64,000 bases of DNA from Monoplex corrugatus. Its lineage: Eukaryota > Mollusca > Gastropoda > Littorinimorpha > Ranellidae. Location of the stretch: assembly GCA_030674185.1 (NCBI GenBank), contig JAPXFY010000022.1:36489040-36553039 (forward strand), written 5' to 3'. The notes beneath the pieces are model-generated. The model was given only the letters and a program-made list of their open reading frames with translations. It was not told the origin of the DNA and ran no database searches. Shown here in pieces: positions 30,284-43,600 of this stretch. The stretch's first letter is position 1. The number at the start of each line of letters is the position of its first letter. The position numbers and the translations under genes were made by a program.

Positions 30284-33200
30284 TACTGTCCATTTAGTAC
30301 CTAGAAAATTTGTATTTTCACCTGCTGAAAATGACACCAACCCACCGCCAGCAACAACCTTAACTGTGCAATATAAGTTTTGAAACACACGATTTGTTAA
30401 TGCACAACTTGTAAGACATAACAGCCTATATAAAATGGATAAAGCAAGAACAAGACCAAGGTTAAAAACCACAAACATCACTTTAAAATCTGAAAATTAT
30501 GACATTTTAAAATTTCACAAGTTGGAATAAACATGACTTATAACAGTCGCTGTGATATTTCCTCTAAAATTTGCTCAATCTACAGTTCACAGCTTTTGGG
30601 ACACAAAACAAGCAATACAAGTAAAAATCATCATACACATAGACACAGCTTTATGAAGATACATACACTAAAAGCCAGAAATTCAAAACACCGTCTGTGT
30701 ACAACTAAAAACTACACATGTGTTCACATGCTAGTACAACAGAATACATTAGTGGACACATGTCATGAAACTGACCATCCATTCAAAAAGTGTACTAAGA
30801 GAATGTTAGACAAAAACAAAACCAAGCAAGAAAAAATCAACAACTGCAGCACAAATAAAGAAACATGACATACTTGATACATCTTTCTCTCAAACTTTGC
30901 TATGGTTCCGTTTATTCTGTTCTTACTATACAATAGAAGCACTTCCCTTTTCAAAAAAGGACAATTAAAATGAACAAAGCACATTCAGGTCACTTTTAAG
31001 TTTACCGATAGCTACAAGAAAGGAGTACTCCGTTTTTTTTGTTTTCTATGAGCTCTACTTTAAAGTGTCACTTGTTTGTCTACAGTATTAAACAGCTATT
31101 CACTTCTCTTCTTTATCTGAAGCTTATTCCATGTTAGAAACATATTACAGTGTGTCAAGGGGAACAACCGTGAAGTCCGTTTAGGCTAAGTTCCTGAGAA
31201 ATCTGGAGAATTCTGTAACTTGCCACTAGGTAATGTTGATTGCATTTAGCCTAACCAACCAGTCATTCAGTCATTCATCTTCAGCAACCAGTGTTAGCAA
31301 AATGTGTCTCTGTGCTGTCTCTGCTGAGTGAGTATATACACATTGTTTTTGCCTGAATGAGACAAAAGAATAAACAAGGTTTTTTTTTTCCCTAGACATT
31401 TGATCTAATCCAGGAAACTTCGTACAGCTGTGAAGGCAGCATGCATTTGTACTGTGAAGAAAACAATGAACACCATCTCCCTGTTTTTGTTCTCTGTTAT
31501 TTGGGTCAAAGGATGTACACTGTACCTTGCTGTGGCTGGAGGCTGTCTGCTACTATGTGGAGGCTTAGTAAAAAAAGTCACTATCGAGTCTGGAATTGGA
31601 AAACTATAGTGAGTGAAAAATCAAACCATGATGGGTTAATTGATTTTAATAACTTGATGGGGGAATAGTGACCCTAGCTGTAATCTGAGAAAGGTACTTA
31701 TGGCTCACTTGCTCTTGATGGTGCTAAAAGAGTTTCTGTTGTTTTGGTCATACCAGGATCTGCACTTTAAACTTGCATTTCAACTGGGAGAATTGTAAAA
31801 CACACGACACCTCATTTACAACTGACTGAGGCCAGTGAGAAACTTCCAGACTAACCAACTGGAACCAATGGCAAATTCATGGGAAACTTCAGGACCAACT
31901 AACTTAAGTCAAATTTGTTTCGTTTTTACTTGATCAGTGTCAGGAATTGTGGTACCAGCACTCGATGATTTTGCATGTGAAATGTAATGTCTTTCTGATC
32001 CATTATTGAGTTTAAAGAAACTGAGCTTGATGTTGCCCTCCTTTCTAGCATTCAGTAATATGATGTATACAATCTCAGTAACTTTTCTCATCCATGATCA
32101 ACTTTATAGAAACTGAACTTCATGTCAGCTTCTTTTCTACTTTTGCATTACTGATGATCTAGTTAAAATCAAATTTGGGGGGGGGGGGGGTATACTGTTG
32201 TCTCCCTTTGACCACCAGCCCCACACTCCTAAAACCACTGAGGGCCCAATGTAACATGTAATCTGGATTATATATGCTGGGATTATGAAGATGGATGCCA
32301 TGATTAAAAGCAGACAGCCATTAAACCCTGAGTACAACTGATTCCTTGCGTGAATGCTATATCATTGGTGAAATAGAACATTACACCAGAAGGCCATCTA
32401 TCTTAAGTGACATGCCCAGACACACGAAAGACTTTAGATAGTTGGTAGAGACAAAGTCACAGAGAGAGAGAAAATTTATAAAAACAAACTTGCACCTGCC
32501 TGCAGTAGTTGGATTGTTTACATGATGAAAGCCATGCCCTCCTTGAGCCTGGCCTTGTGTATGTCCCCCTCTTGTCATTGTTCTACCTTGCAATGTGACC
32601 TGTGTCAGTCCTACTATCAAAATCACTTTCTCAGTCTGCTTCAAAATCTTCTCAGCAGTAAAGCTACTTCCACTTTCTTTGTAACTGCCTTTATATTCAT
32701 AATTAGCACTGCAACCTGTTGTGCAATCGGTCCATCTTGCTGTCAAAGCTATTAAAAAAAAAAACCTCCATGAAAATCAATACAGACTATCAAGTTTGGC
32801 CAGCCACAGAAGATGCCTGATCGTGCTTCTGGTATCCATAAGCAGGTCAGCTGAGAAAGTAAATTCTGCAGTGTGAGAATATGTGAAACTGAAATAAAGG
32901 TTTGGTGTGAGTATGCTCCTACCTGGTGTGCAGGCAATCACCAGTGGTACAAGATATCTTGTGCCTGGGGAAGAAGCAGTTAAGTAAGCATTTAGTAATA
33001 GCAACAATTTAGAAAGTTAACATTACTACTAATAAATTGTTACTATTTATCTTTGTGTCAATTTCTCTATTTGAAAGAATTAAAACCACTGTGTGCGGGA
33101 AAACTGTGACATCTCCAACCTTATATCCCCAGACAGTCGAGTTGAGCTATAGACGGAGGTCACAAAGAAAGAAAGACAAAAGTGCAACATTTTCACAAAC

Positions 33201-33520
33201 AAGTGCTTTACCAAGCAAGTACATGACACACATAGACACACACATGTATGCTTCACACTCATACATGCACGCGTGTGTGTGCACACACATTAAAGTAGCC
33301 TATATAATGAAAGAATACACATTCAACTTGAAGAAATCACCAACTTTAGATCCATCCACACTTCTTTCATTAAGTGCAGACCACTGCAAAACTAGACAAT
33401 TTGTAGACCACTTTCTGTTGACACAAAACCTCATGCTCTCTTTTCCACTATTTCATTCTAACTGCAAGGTTACCTCCACCAGTTTAACTATACTACATCA
33501 AATTGAAAGTATGATATGGT
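30284..33520. other. No gene recognised; downstream flank of the PhnD-like gene
   Basis: AT-rich and free of long frames. A G13 run lies at 32176-32188. The 3' UTR of the minus-strand PhnD-like gene must start at 33520 and run leftwards, but I did not find a canonical poly(A) signal close to it. Confidence 0.35.
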
Positions 33521-33711
33521 CTAATAATATGCTGGAGTAATGGTCATATTTTTAACCAAGGCCTGAACATCCTCCTCCATTTTATAGTTGTTTTCCTCTG
33601 TCACCCTAGTGTAGCCTCTCACACCCAGAGTCAGGAACTCCCCCGCCCATTTGTGGTTACCTTGCGCCGTTACGTCCAGCAAGGCCTTGGTTATCTTCTC
33701 TTTTAACTCCA
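33521..33711 (-). CDS. PhnD-like gene, terminal coding exon 5
   Basis: Residues 226-288 and TAG at 33521-33523. Acceptor gtttcctag. Reads [13 protein letters not shown] and ends MTITPAYY. The preceding intron is 6.0 kb and filled with LINEs. Confidence 0.82.
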
Positions 33712-33853
33712 CTAGGAAACAAAACAAATGTAATTTTCAAACATGGAAGAAAGGAAGAACAATAAAGACCAAAGACAGATGAAAGAAAAAGTGAGACAGG
33801 ATGTACATGTGTGTGCGTGTGTTGTCTGTGTGTGTGTGTTGTCTGTGTGTGTC

Positions 33854-33934
<81 letters not shown>

Positions 33935-36900
33935 GTGTGTGTGTGTGATGTCCGTGTGTGTGTTGTCTGTGTGTGCATATGCATGTGTGTGTGTGTGTGT
34001 ATGTGTGTGTGTGTGTATGTGTGCGTGCACAGGTGCACGTGGGGATGATACTATACAGACTTGAGACTTACTTATAGACACAAACAAATCACATTCTTTC
34101 AAGACCCTTTGCTTTCTCATCTTCAGAGATGGAACATACCTGCTCAGATTGACTTTTCCTTGTTATTCTATACTATTTTCCTAATTTAAATTGACATCAT
34201 TTTACTTGAATTCAGGCTGTTATTTAACACGCACTGTGCCCTTTGAGAAGATGCCAGGTGAGATTATGACACTCTGTAGACATTCACAATAATTTGTTTT
34301 CATTCACATGTACATATACTACATGCAAAAAATGTCCCACAGCTTTAAGGTCATTGGGGATGGAAGAATCAGAGACTCGTATCAGTGTTTTTAGTGTTGA
34401 TCCCACTTTTCTCCCTTGATGTTTTATATTTAATAACTTTCTAACAGGATAAGGCATCCATTTGCAGCTGAGTAGACTGAAGGCTGCATGCATAACACAG
34501 GCTCACAGCCATGCAGTCAGACAGGAAGATAGGAGCTATGACTATGAGGCCTCATGCATGCAGTATAAAACAACATACACGATATTGAAAAATACATGAA
34601 ACATCCATCACACTTAACAGTTTCAGTTCTACGTAATTATGCACTCTACCCATCTGACAGTTCAGAAGCATTTGAATAATCTGTGTGCATGCACTTTTAT
34701 GTATTCAGGGTGAAACGTCTTAATTTACTTCTTTTCTAAGTTTAATTTATTTTTGTCTGTTATTATTTCCTTTTTTTTAGAGCATTTTTGAAATCCACTG
34801 CAGACTTACTAGGCCTGTCACAGCTTCACCTGAGGCCTGTTAGCCAGAGCGTTTCAGGGTGACCTATGTCAGCCTTCAAAGCTTGTGTAGTGCCTAAGTG
34901 GCATAAAGCCACACCATTCTTTGCTCAGTTATCCCATACTTGATCCACTGTCCATCAGCTTCAAATGGCTTGGTGTCTCAGAAGGATGATGGATAGCAGA
35001 GCCGGCTGCACAATAAGCTATGTGGTATGAGGAATACCCCATGACGGAATGGAACAATTACAACAAAAATGACACAGATTGTAGGTGAGTACTCTGTAAT
35101 CATTAACTAAGGCAGAATCGTTTTCCAGTGTACACTCTGAAGCTAGAAAACAACCCTTTTCCTAGCTCATTGGAAAAAGCAGAAGCTTTTGCTGTCGTGT
35201 TTGCTGAGGCCTGTCATGTAGAAAGGCTTCCTGTCTCTAGTAGAGACTATAACGAATGAGTAGAAAAGAAAGACATATATATTATGCTGGAACAGTAGGA
35301 AAATGCCTAACTATTGGAAACAAACAATAGTGGTTCCTGTACCAAAACCAGGTAAATGTAATACCAATTTGAAAAACTACAGGCCAATTGCATTAACGTA
35401 GCACGAATGTAAATTATTGGAGAAAATAAGTTTAAAGAGATTGATGCACTATTGTGAAAAGAATAAAATAATACCAGTGAATCAGGCAGGATTTCGAAAA
35501 GGCAGGTCACCAGCTGAAATCCTAACACAGCAGAAATCCTAACAAAGCTAACTACTAACATAAAACAACAATTCACAAGACGCCAATGTGTTTTATCTAC
35601 ATTTTTTTTTTATATAACTAAAGTTACACTTGTTTTGGATTTCTTGAAAATAGTTCGCAAACAGACATGGGGTCAAGATTCATCAACATTTGTTCATCTT
35701 TGTAAATCGCTTATTAGATCTAAATTAATCTACGCCCAAGAAATCTTCTTCAATGCAACAAAACACTTACTAAAAAAGACGGCAGAGCATAGATCGTAAA
35801 GGTTTCAAACTTGCGCTGGGTCTTCCAACGCATGCTTCCTGTCTTTGCACATATAATGAAATAAAAATGTTGCCACTTGATGAACAAAGGAAAGTCGCTT
35901 CTACTAAATTTTTAGTAAGAAACACCACTGTAGAAAACATCTCAGAAACAAAAACTAAATTAAGATCAGATACCGATTTTCCAAAAAGAGCTAAAGCAAT
36001 ATCTTCACAAGTCACACTTGCAACATACACATCTGACATCATGAAAGGCTCAGGAATTGATCCAGAAGTAGATACTGTATCTATAAAAACATTCCTTTTT
36101 GCCAGTGCCCAGTTGGGAACTCCAAAGAGCATGATTTGACATACACCACACTAATTTAAAAAAAGAAGATAAGTAAGGTAAAATGTCATATAGAACACTT
36201 TCATTCCAATCACTTGAAAATATATGGATCAATAATTGAAAGAAAAGCAGGCTCAGCATTTTTAATACCTGCACTCAAAATTGAGAAATCTTTTTATATA
36301 GGATTTGATCAATCTGTCTTTACAGCTGAACTCTTTGCAATATTCAATCAATCATCAATCATGTCGAGCTTGCTCGGCTATCCATGACATGTTTCCTCCA
36401 TCCTTCTCTGTCACACATTGCAGTAGGTAGTTCATCATACTGACAGCCTGTATCATTGATCAATTGGTCGATGAAGGTATTCTTTGGACGTCCTGGTCTT
36501 TGCAATATTTATGGCTTTAAACTTTATCATAAGTCTTCCTAGGACAATTTTTTAGATACTTTTTTTGCGTTGATTCAAAATCAGTAATACAGGCTCTTGA
36601 ATTATCAACATTACAAACAAGGTCTGAAATGATTCTGGAAATTAGTCACTTGATTCATAGTTTATCCTTAAGAGGCACTGATATTAGTTTCTGCTGGATA
36701 CCTTTTCATAGTACTTTTCACCTTGGTTCTCCTCCATTGGGCCTCAGCTGCAAGCGGCCAAGTGTGAAAGGCGCAGAGCCGAGAGACAGTGGCTTAAGTC
36801 TAGTCTGACTGTTCATAAGCAAATTTTTCAAACTGCCAACAAAATTGTAAATAGCCTCGTAGATGCCTCTAAATCAGCCTATTACAATGCTAAAATTCTT

Positions 36901-38776
36901 GCCTGTTCCACTTCCAAACAACTGTATAATATAACTAATACTCTTCTTGGCAAAACTGGCTCTTCTCCTCTTCCATCTCACCTGCCACCTTCTGATCTTC
37001 CACAGGCTTTCTCTGACTATTTTTTCAACAAGATTGCTAACCTCAGGCTTTCTCTCGATTCCACGACGAACACTCATGCTACATTTCCTGAACCCCCTTT
37101 CTCTGGAATCTCCCTTACTTTCTTCCAACCCGTTTCTGAGGACTTCGTTAAGAAAATCATCATGAAATCTGGCATTAAAACCTGTGAACTCGACCCATTG
37201 CCAGCTTCTTTTCTCACCCATTGTCTCGATACTCTTCTCCCTCACATCACCAATATCATTAACCATTCCCTCTCAACTGGCTCCTTTCCTTCTTCTTTCA
37301 AGTCAGCAATTGTAAGACCTCTTCTAAAAAAGACGACTCTTGACCCTGAGAATTTGAAAAACTATAGACCTGTGTCAAATCTTCCTTTTCTTTCCAAGGT
37401 CTTAGAGAAAGTTGTTCTTGACCAGCTGTTAAACCACCTTCATTCCAATAACCTTGTCTATTCCCTTCAGTCTGCTTACCGTTCTGGACATAGTACCGAA
37501 ACTGCTCTTCTCAAAATCTGCAACGACTTACTGACTACTCTCGACTCTAACAACGTATCACTTTTGACTCTCTTGGACCTATCTGCTGCCTTTGACACTA
37601 TTGACCACTCTATCCTTCTCTCCCGTCTACATCACTCTTTTGGGCTCCATGATACTGTCTTGAACTGGTTTCATTCTTACATCACCAATCGTCTGCAAGT
37701 AGTTTCTGTCAATGGTCTTTCTTCTAATCCTTCCTGTCTGACTTACGGAGTGCCACAAGGATCTGTTCTGGGCCCCCTACTTTTCATTCTCTACACCTAC
37801 CCTGTCTCCTCTATTGTCCAAGAACACCTGCTTCAGCATCATTCTTTCTCGGATGACAATCAGCTGTATGTCTCTGGGCCTCTCCCTGACCTTCCCATCA
37901 TGATCCAGAAAACCCAATCTTGTGTAGCTGACCTGAAGGATTGGATGACTGAAAATAAACTGAAATTAAATGAAGAGAAATCCGAATTGATCTTGATCAC
38001 CCCACCCAAACTCCAAAATCACCCCTCTCTTCCAACCTCTGTCACACTTGTTGACTCATCTATCCCTCTCTCCCATTTTGCCCGTAACCTTGGTGTAACT
38101 CTTGATCAAACCCTGTCCTTCCACCAGCATGTGAGCAACGTCTGTCGGACTTGTTTTCTTGAACTCCGCCGAATTGCTTCTATCCGTCACCTCCTCTCAG
38201 AAGACACGACAAAGGCTCTTGTCTGTGCATTTGTTCTATCCCGTCTCGATTACTGTAATGCTCTTTTTTCTGGTTCCCCCTCTCATCTCATTAACAAACT
38301 TCAGAAAGTTCAAAATCATGCTGCCCGTCTCATCTTCCGCTCTTCAAAATTTAACCATGTTACGCCATTGCTCTGTTCTCTTCCACTGGCTCCCTGTTCA
38401 GCAAAGAATATCCTACAAGATTGCCTGCCTCTGCTTCAAATCTATTGAGTCTTCCTGTCCTGAGTATCTCACCCATCTGTTACATCTCTACACGCCATCT
38501 CGAGCTTTGCGGTCCTCATCTGATACCCTCTCTATAGTATCCCCATAGTCCGCACTAAAAGGTTTGGGCAGCGTTCTTTTTCCTATCAAGCTCCAACCAT
38601 CTGGAATCAGTTACCTCGCTCTCTTAGATACTCACCCTCTCTGTCCACATTCAAACGCTCCCTCAAAACTCACCTGTTTCCCAAAACTGGTAATCTCTGC
38701 CCCTTCCCCCCATGTAATGTAATGGTGACATTATAGTGTCTTAGTGTCAATGTGTCATTGTATTTGCATGTCATGC

Positions 38777-38808
<32 letters not shown>

Positions 38809-40020
38809 TGTGTGTGTGTGGGTGCTTCTGTGGGCGTGTGTGTGTGTGCTTGTGATTCTGGTTATATGTTTTGCCATTGTAAACGCTTAGGGCATTAATT
38901 TGATTAGGCGTACTAAATGTTCATAATAATAATAATAATAATAATATGGTTGATAGGGCTGCAAATGGGACGGGGGGGAGGGGGGAGGGGGGGGAGGGGC
39001 AAAAAGCTACCAGATTCAAATAATTTTCAGCTTTCTCTCTCGTTGCACTAGTATTACACCTTAGTGGACACTTATGTCTGGAAGCAGTTCCAAGAAAACC
39101 AGAAAAAATATGATAAATGTCACATGTACTTTGAAGTTAGCAAAATACCTAAGCAGTTTTTTGCCAGTAAAAGTATCCAATTCCTTATGTATAGATGGAA
39201 ACTTGATGCATTCAAAACAAAATACACCAGGAATATAGTGTGTCTGTAGGAATGAAGATAACACAGTCATATTCTTTCTTGCATTAGGGTAAAACGATAT
39301 ATTCCTACACTGTCTACAAAGATACTTTCTGACATATTTGCCTCATCATCATTAATATATGATTTTTTTGTTAGCCTGTCTTTAAAATGTTATTTCACTT
39401 GTTCACTGTCATGATTAGTCAATTTTTATTTTTATTTTTATTCATTTATTCCACACATTTATTAATTTTGTTTGTTAGTTGGTTTAAATCATTATTTATG
39501 GTAACATTATTTGTTAGTTTTATCTTCCCCTCCTCGAAACTGTTGTTTTCTGGATCATCTTTTGTCGAGATCAAAATTGACTACTTTCAAATATACTCTT
39601 CACTCCTCCTCTATCCCCTTCCCCCCAACACTTTTGTTGTTGTTGTTTTTTTTCTTTTTTTTGTTAACTAAATTCACTTTACTGAATAGACATTAAATCA
39701 AAGACCACCACCACTCTAAAATATAAAGGCATCCTTACCTGGCAGTCGTGAATTGAAGACAATGGGGTAGACAGGCATGGGGCCAAGGGTGACAACTGAG
39801 TCAAGCTGTTCTGCTTTCTCAGGATGATCCAGTTTAAAGGCCATCAGTGTGTTGGAGTCAATGGCAGCAGCATCAGCCTGACCATTCAGCAGCATCTTGA
39901 TGGAATTATGGTGCGAACCTGAAAAAAAACACCTATCCGAACGTAACCTTTCTTCCAAAACATCTTGTCTTTAAAATCATGGGAAGGGGAAAGTATACCT
40001 GTGAATAAAAACAGAAATCA

Positions 40021-40108
<88 letters not shown>

Positions 40109-40387
40109 TGTGTGTGTGCGTGTGTGTGTGTGCGTGTGTGTGTGTGGTGTGTGTGTGTGTGCCTGTGTGTGGGCGTGCCTGTGTGTGTGCGTGCCTGTGT
40201 GTGTGCGTGCCTGTGTGGTTGCGTGCCTGTGTGCGTGTGTGTGTGCGTGTGTGTGTGTGTGTGTGTGTGCGTGTGTGTGTGCCTGTGTGCATGAGTGGGT
40301 GCGTGTGCGTGTGTGTGTGTATGCGTTTCTATGTGCCTGTGTGTGTGTCTATGTGTGTCTGAGGTCTGTGTGTACTTGAGAGAGTGA

Positions 40388-40452
<65 letters not shown>

Positions 40453-40538
40453 TGTGTGTGTGTGTGTATGCGTTTCTATGTGCCTGTGTGTGTGTCTATG
40501 TGTGTCTGAGGTCTGTGTGTATTTGAGAGAGTGAGAGT

Positions 40539-40591
<53 letters not shown>

Positions 40592-40592
40592 A

Positions 40593-40664
<72 letters not shown>

Positions 40665-43600
40665 TGTGTGTGTGTGTGTGAGGTTTGATGCCCTTGCCAT
40701 GGGATTTCATGTCTTGCAATGTCCAAAAGTAATCTTTGTCCTTGTAAGTTCAGTTTGACAGGCAATGGAGATTAGGCTCAATTTCTTTACGGCTGCCGCA
40801 TAACTTTACCTTGCAGATGGACTGCTGCCTTTCACCAGTCATTTGTCTCATCGAAAGGTATCCTTTTTTTTCAGTTTTGACACTCTGTATAGTTTGTTCT
40901 ATTTGCCATTTGGGACACCTTTTGGAGGATAAAGGGTGGCTTCCTCCTATGATGATGGTAGTCCTTCGTTGCCGAAGATGACGATGAAATCCTGCAGCTC
41001 ATCTGTGGACGCGCATGTGGCTGTGCAATCCGATCTTGGATGTACAATGTCTGTTGCAGTGGGGACACTGGAATGTCGTGGTTGGGGTGGTTGGATTATG
41101 TCTCCTCTCTCTTCTGATAGTCAGCTTCTCCCTGTAGTTGATATTGCTGTTTCTGCTGGCAAGATGGACGGCCCTGCGCCAGGCGTTCCTTTCGGTGGCA
41201 GGTCTTTCGAGTTCTTTGGGGGTAACCTGTGCAAACTGGAGGTTTGCCTTTATCGTGTCCTTGAAACGCTTTTTTGGCCTCCCGAGATTTCTTTTGCCAC
41301 TTGTGAGTTCGCCGTACAGCAGTTGTTTGGGCATTCGGTGGTCTTCCATGCGAATGACATGGCCGACCCATCTCAGTTGGGCTTTGACAAGCAGGCTTTC
41401 TATGCTTTGTGAGCTTGATCGGTTGAGGACCTCAATGTTGGTGATGCGGTCTTGCCACCGGATGCCAAGTATGCTGCGGAGAGCCCTTTGGTGGAACTGC
41501 TCTAATTTGTTGATGTGCTTCCTGTAGAGTGTCCAAGTCTCCAAACCGTAGAGGAGGGAGGAGAGCACAACGGCTTCCTCCACAGTTTTGATATAATGCT
41601 GGTCCATCACATGTTCCTTTGTGTGCCTCCTTAGCACACATGGCACAATTTTCGGTGTCAGTAACCTGTCCTTCATATCTTTTCATTTCACGGTTGGTTT
41701 TAGTTTGTTATTCTCGTGGCTGATACATCACCCCAGGGTCTGCAAAGAATTAACTGATCCTAGACCAACTTTGTGTAACAACTTAAGATAATGGATTTCC
41801 ATCAGATAGATGGATAATACTGATTGGCATGCCTTCCACCAGCCAGTAACTTTGGTTAAGGTTGGTCAGAACCCCCCCCCCCCCCCCCCCATCTGGAAAT
41901 CATTAATGTGACAAAGTGAATATCTTAACTGAATTAAGGAGACTCTCATCTGTGAATACCTTAACCCTACCAGACCGAGTTCCCGCTATTGCGGGAATGA
42001 CGAAAATGACTATATACCGAGTTCCCGCTATAGCGGGAATAGCACACTCACACGATCGTCACTTTATCAAGAGCTAAAAATAGCTACCGGACCGTTGCTA
42101 AGCGTCGCGTGAGCGTGTGTTCAGCCTATTGCAACTGTCTGCCTTTGTGTTGATGGTATTTTGAGGTGATTTGGGTGCAAAATTGACCATGAAGCGAGCT
42201 AGTGATGATCCAAGCACTTCAACAGGTAAACGGGCGAGGCCAACTCGCTTCACAGTTCAACAAGTGGTGGACATTTTGCAGATTGGAGAATTTGATCAGG
42301 AATACGTTTCCGATTCAAGTGACGATGATTACGTTGATGAAGCATTGAGTGAAAGTGATGATTCTGACAATGAAAGAAGTAGGTCGAGACAGAGTGTTGG
42401 AAGAAGGGGGCGTGCCCGTACCCCCCAACCAAGTGATAGGGGAGATGCTTGTGTGATTGAGGGTTGGACTGGCGTTAGATGAAAGATAGGCCTATTTTCT
42501 ACAATCTCTCCACGTTTCATATAATTCTAACCATTGGTGTGCATGATATGAACAGTTTTCTAACGTATATACATTTTTTTCAAAATTTTGCTCAGGAGGC
42601 CAGGCAGGGGGCACAATTACGCTCAGGGGCTAAGGTCTGGTAGGGTTAAACCAATATACATTCTACGCCCTTTCAAATCTTTGCATGACTCACTTTAACT
42701 GCATTGAATACATGATTCAGTTTTATAGCATGAAATATATGACTGAATTTTACAGCGTGAAATACACAATGGAGGTCTACTGCATGCAATATCACCATTT
42801 GTATGTGATGAGCAACACTGCATCTATGTATGCATTCACATATAAGCATGTATGTATACATGTATAACTGTGTTATATTTTATGCACATTTGTATTGTTT
42901 GTGTTTATTGCCTGTATACATATTCTGATTGTGTGTACACATGCTCTGAAATCGCAAATGCTTAACTAAGACTGTTTACATTAAGTGCCAGAAAAATGAC
43001 CATTATTGTTACTATTCTATTATTATACTGGTCAATCCGAAGTAAGTGATCAGTCTCTGTCAAATGTTGTTCTGACAAAATATAACACAAAAAGCCAATA
43101 CCTGACTGGACAGTGCTGCCGAAGAAGTTGGCATTGTAACCACGTTTTTTCAGTTCTGCCAGCATAATGAGGTTACCGCTAAGAGAGATATCATCGGTAT
43201 ATGCCCAGCGACTGCCTTTTAGGGCATTAAAGTCCTTGAAACGATACCTGAAATTACATCAAATCATGCACCATGTCAGCAAACATATGAATTCATATAA
43301 TAGTAATAATACATCAGAATGTTAGAATACTCACAATCCATCAGAATGTTCAGATTCGAAAGAAAAAGGCAGCTGACATCATCGGAATTATGTATAAAAT
43401 GTCATACCTTCTACAGCATGTTAACAAGCAACACCAACTGGTACTACTGTGTTTCAAATAAAATGTACTTGATTATTATTTTCGATATGTTTAACAGGAT
43501 CATATATTTCACATTAGATAGGGCTAAATGAGCCAATCTGTTACTCTTTGTAATCTATGTATAATACATTAATCACAGGAAGTGGAAATCAAATCCATGT

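Larger units (their letters stand above)
35110..39712 (+). mobile_element. I/Nimb-like LINE with RNase H, dead, carrying two nested insertions
   Basis: Pieces in order: [16 protein letters not shown] (35190), [14 protein letters not shown] and NYRPIALT (35310-35400), [10 protein letters not shown] (35480), RT-RNase H linker (35760-36140) and RNase H (36250-36720: [23 protein letters not shown], then the CWIP segment). After a nested L2-like LINE it resumes at 38946 with VDRAANG and a C-terminal [20 protein letters not shown]. The 3' UTR ends near 39712 with AGACATTAAATCAAAGACC. It shares its tail with the minus copy at 49430-50575. Stops and deletions throughout. Confidence 0.8.

Noticed and set aside
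32522..32755. Cysteine-rich frame MMKAMPSLSLALC… as a secreted peptide gene
   Set aside because: No conserved cysteine spacing, no splice or polyadenylation context; composition matches random frame use in AT/CT-rich sequence.
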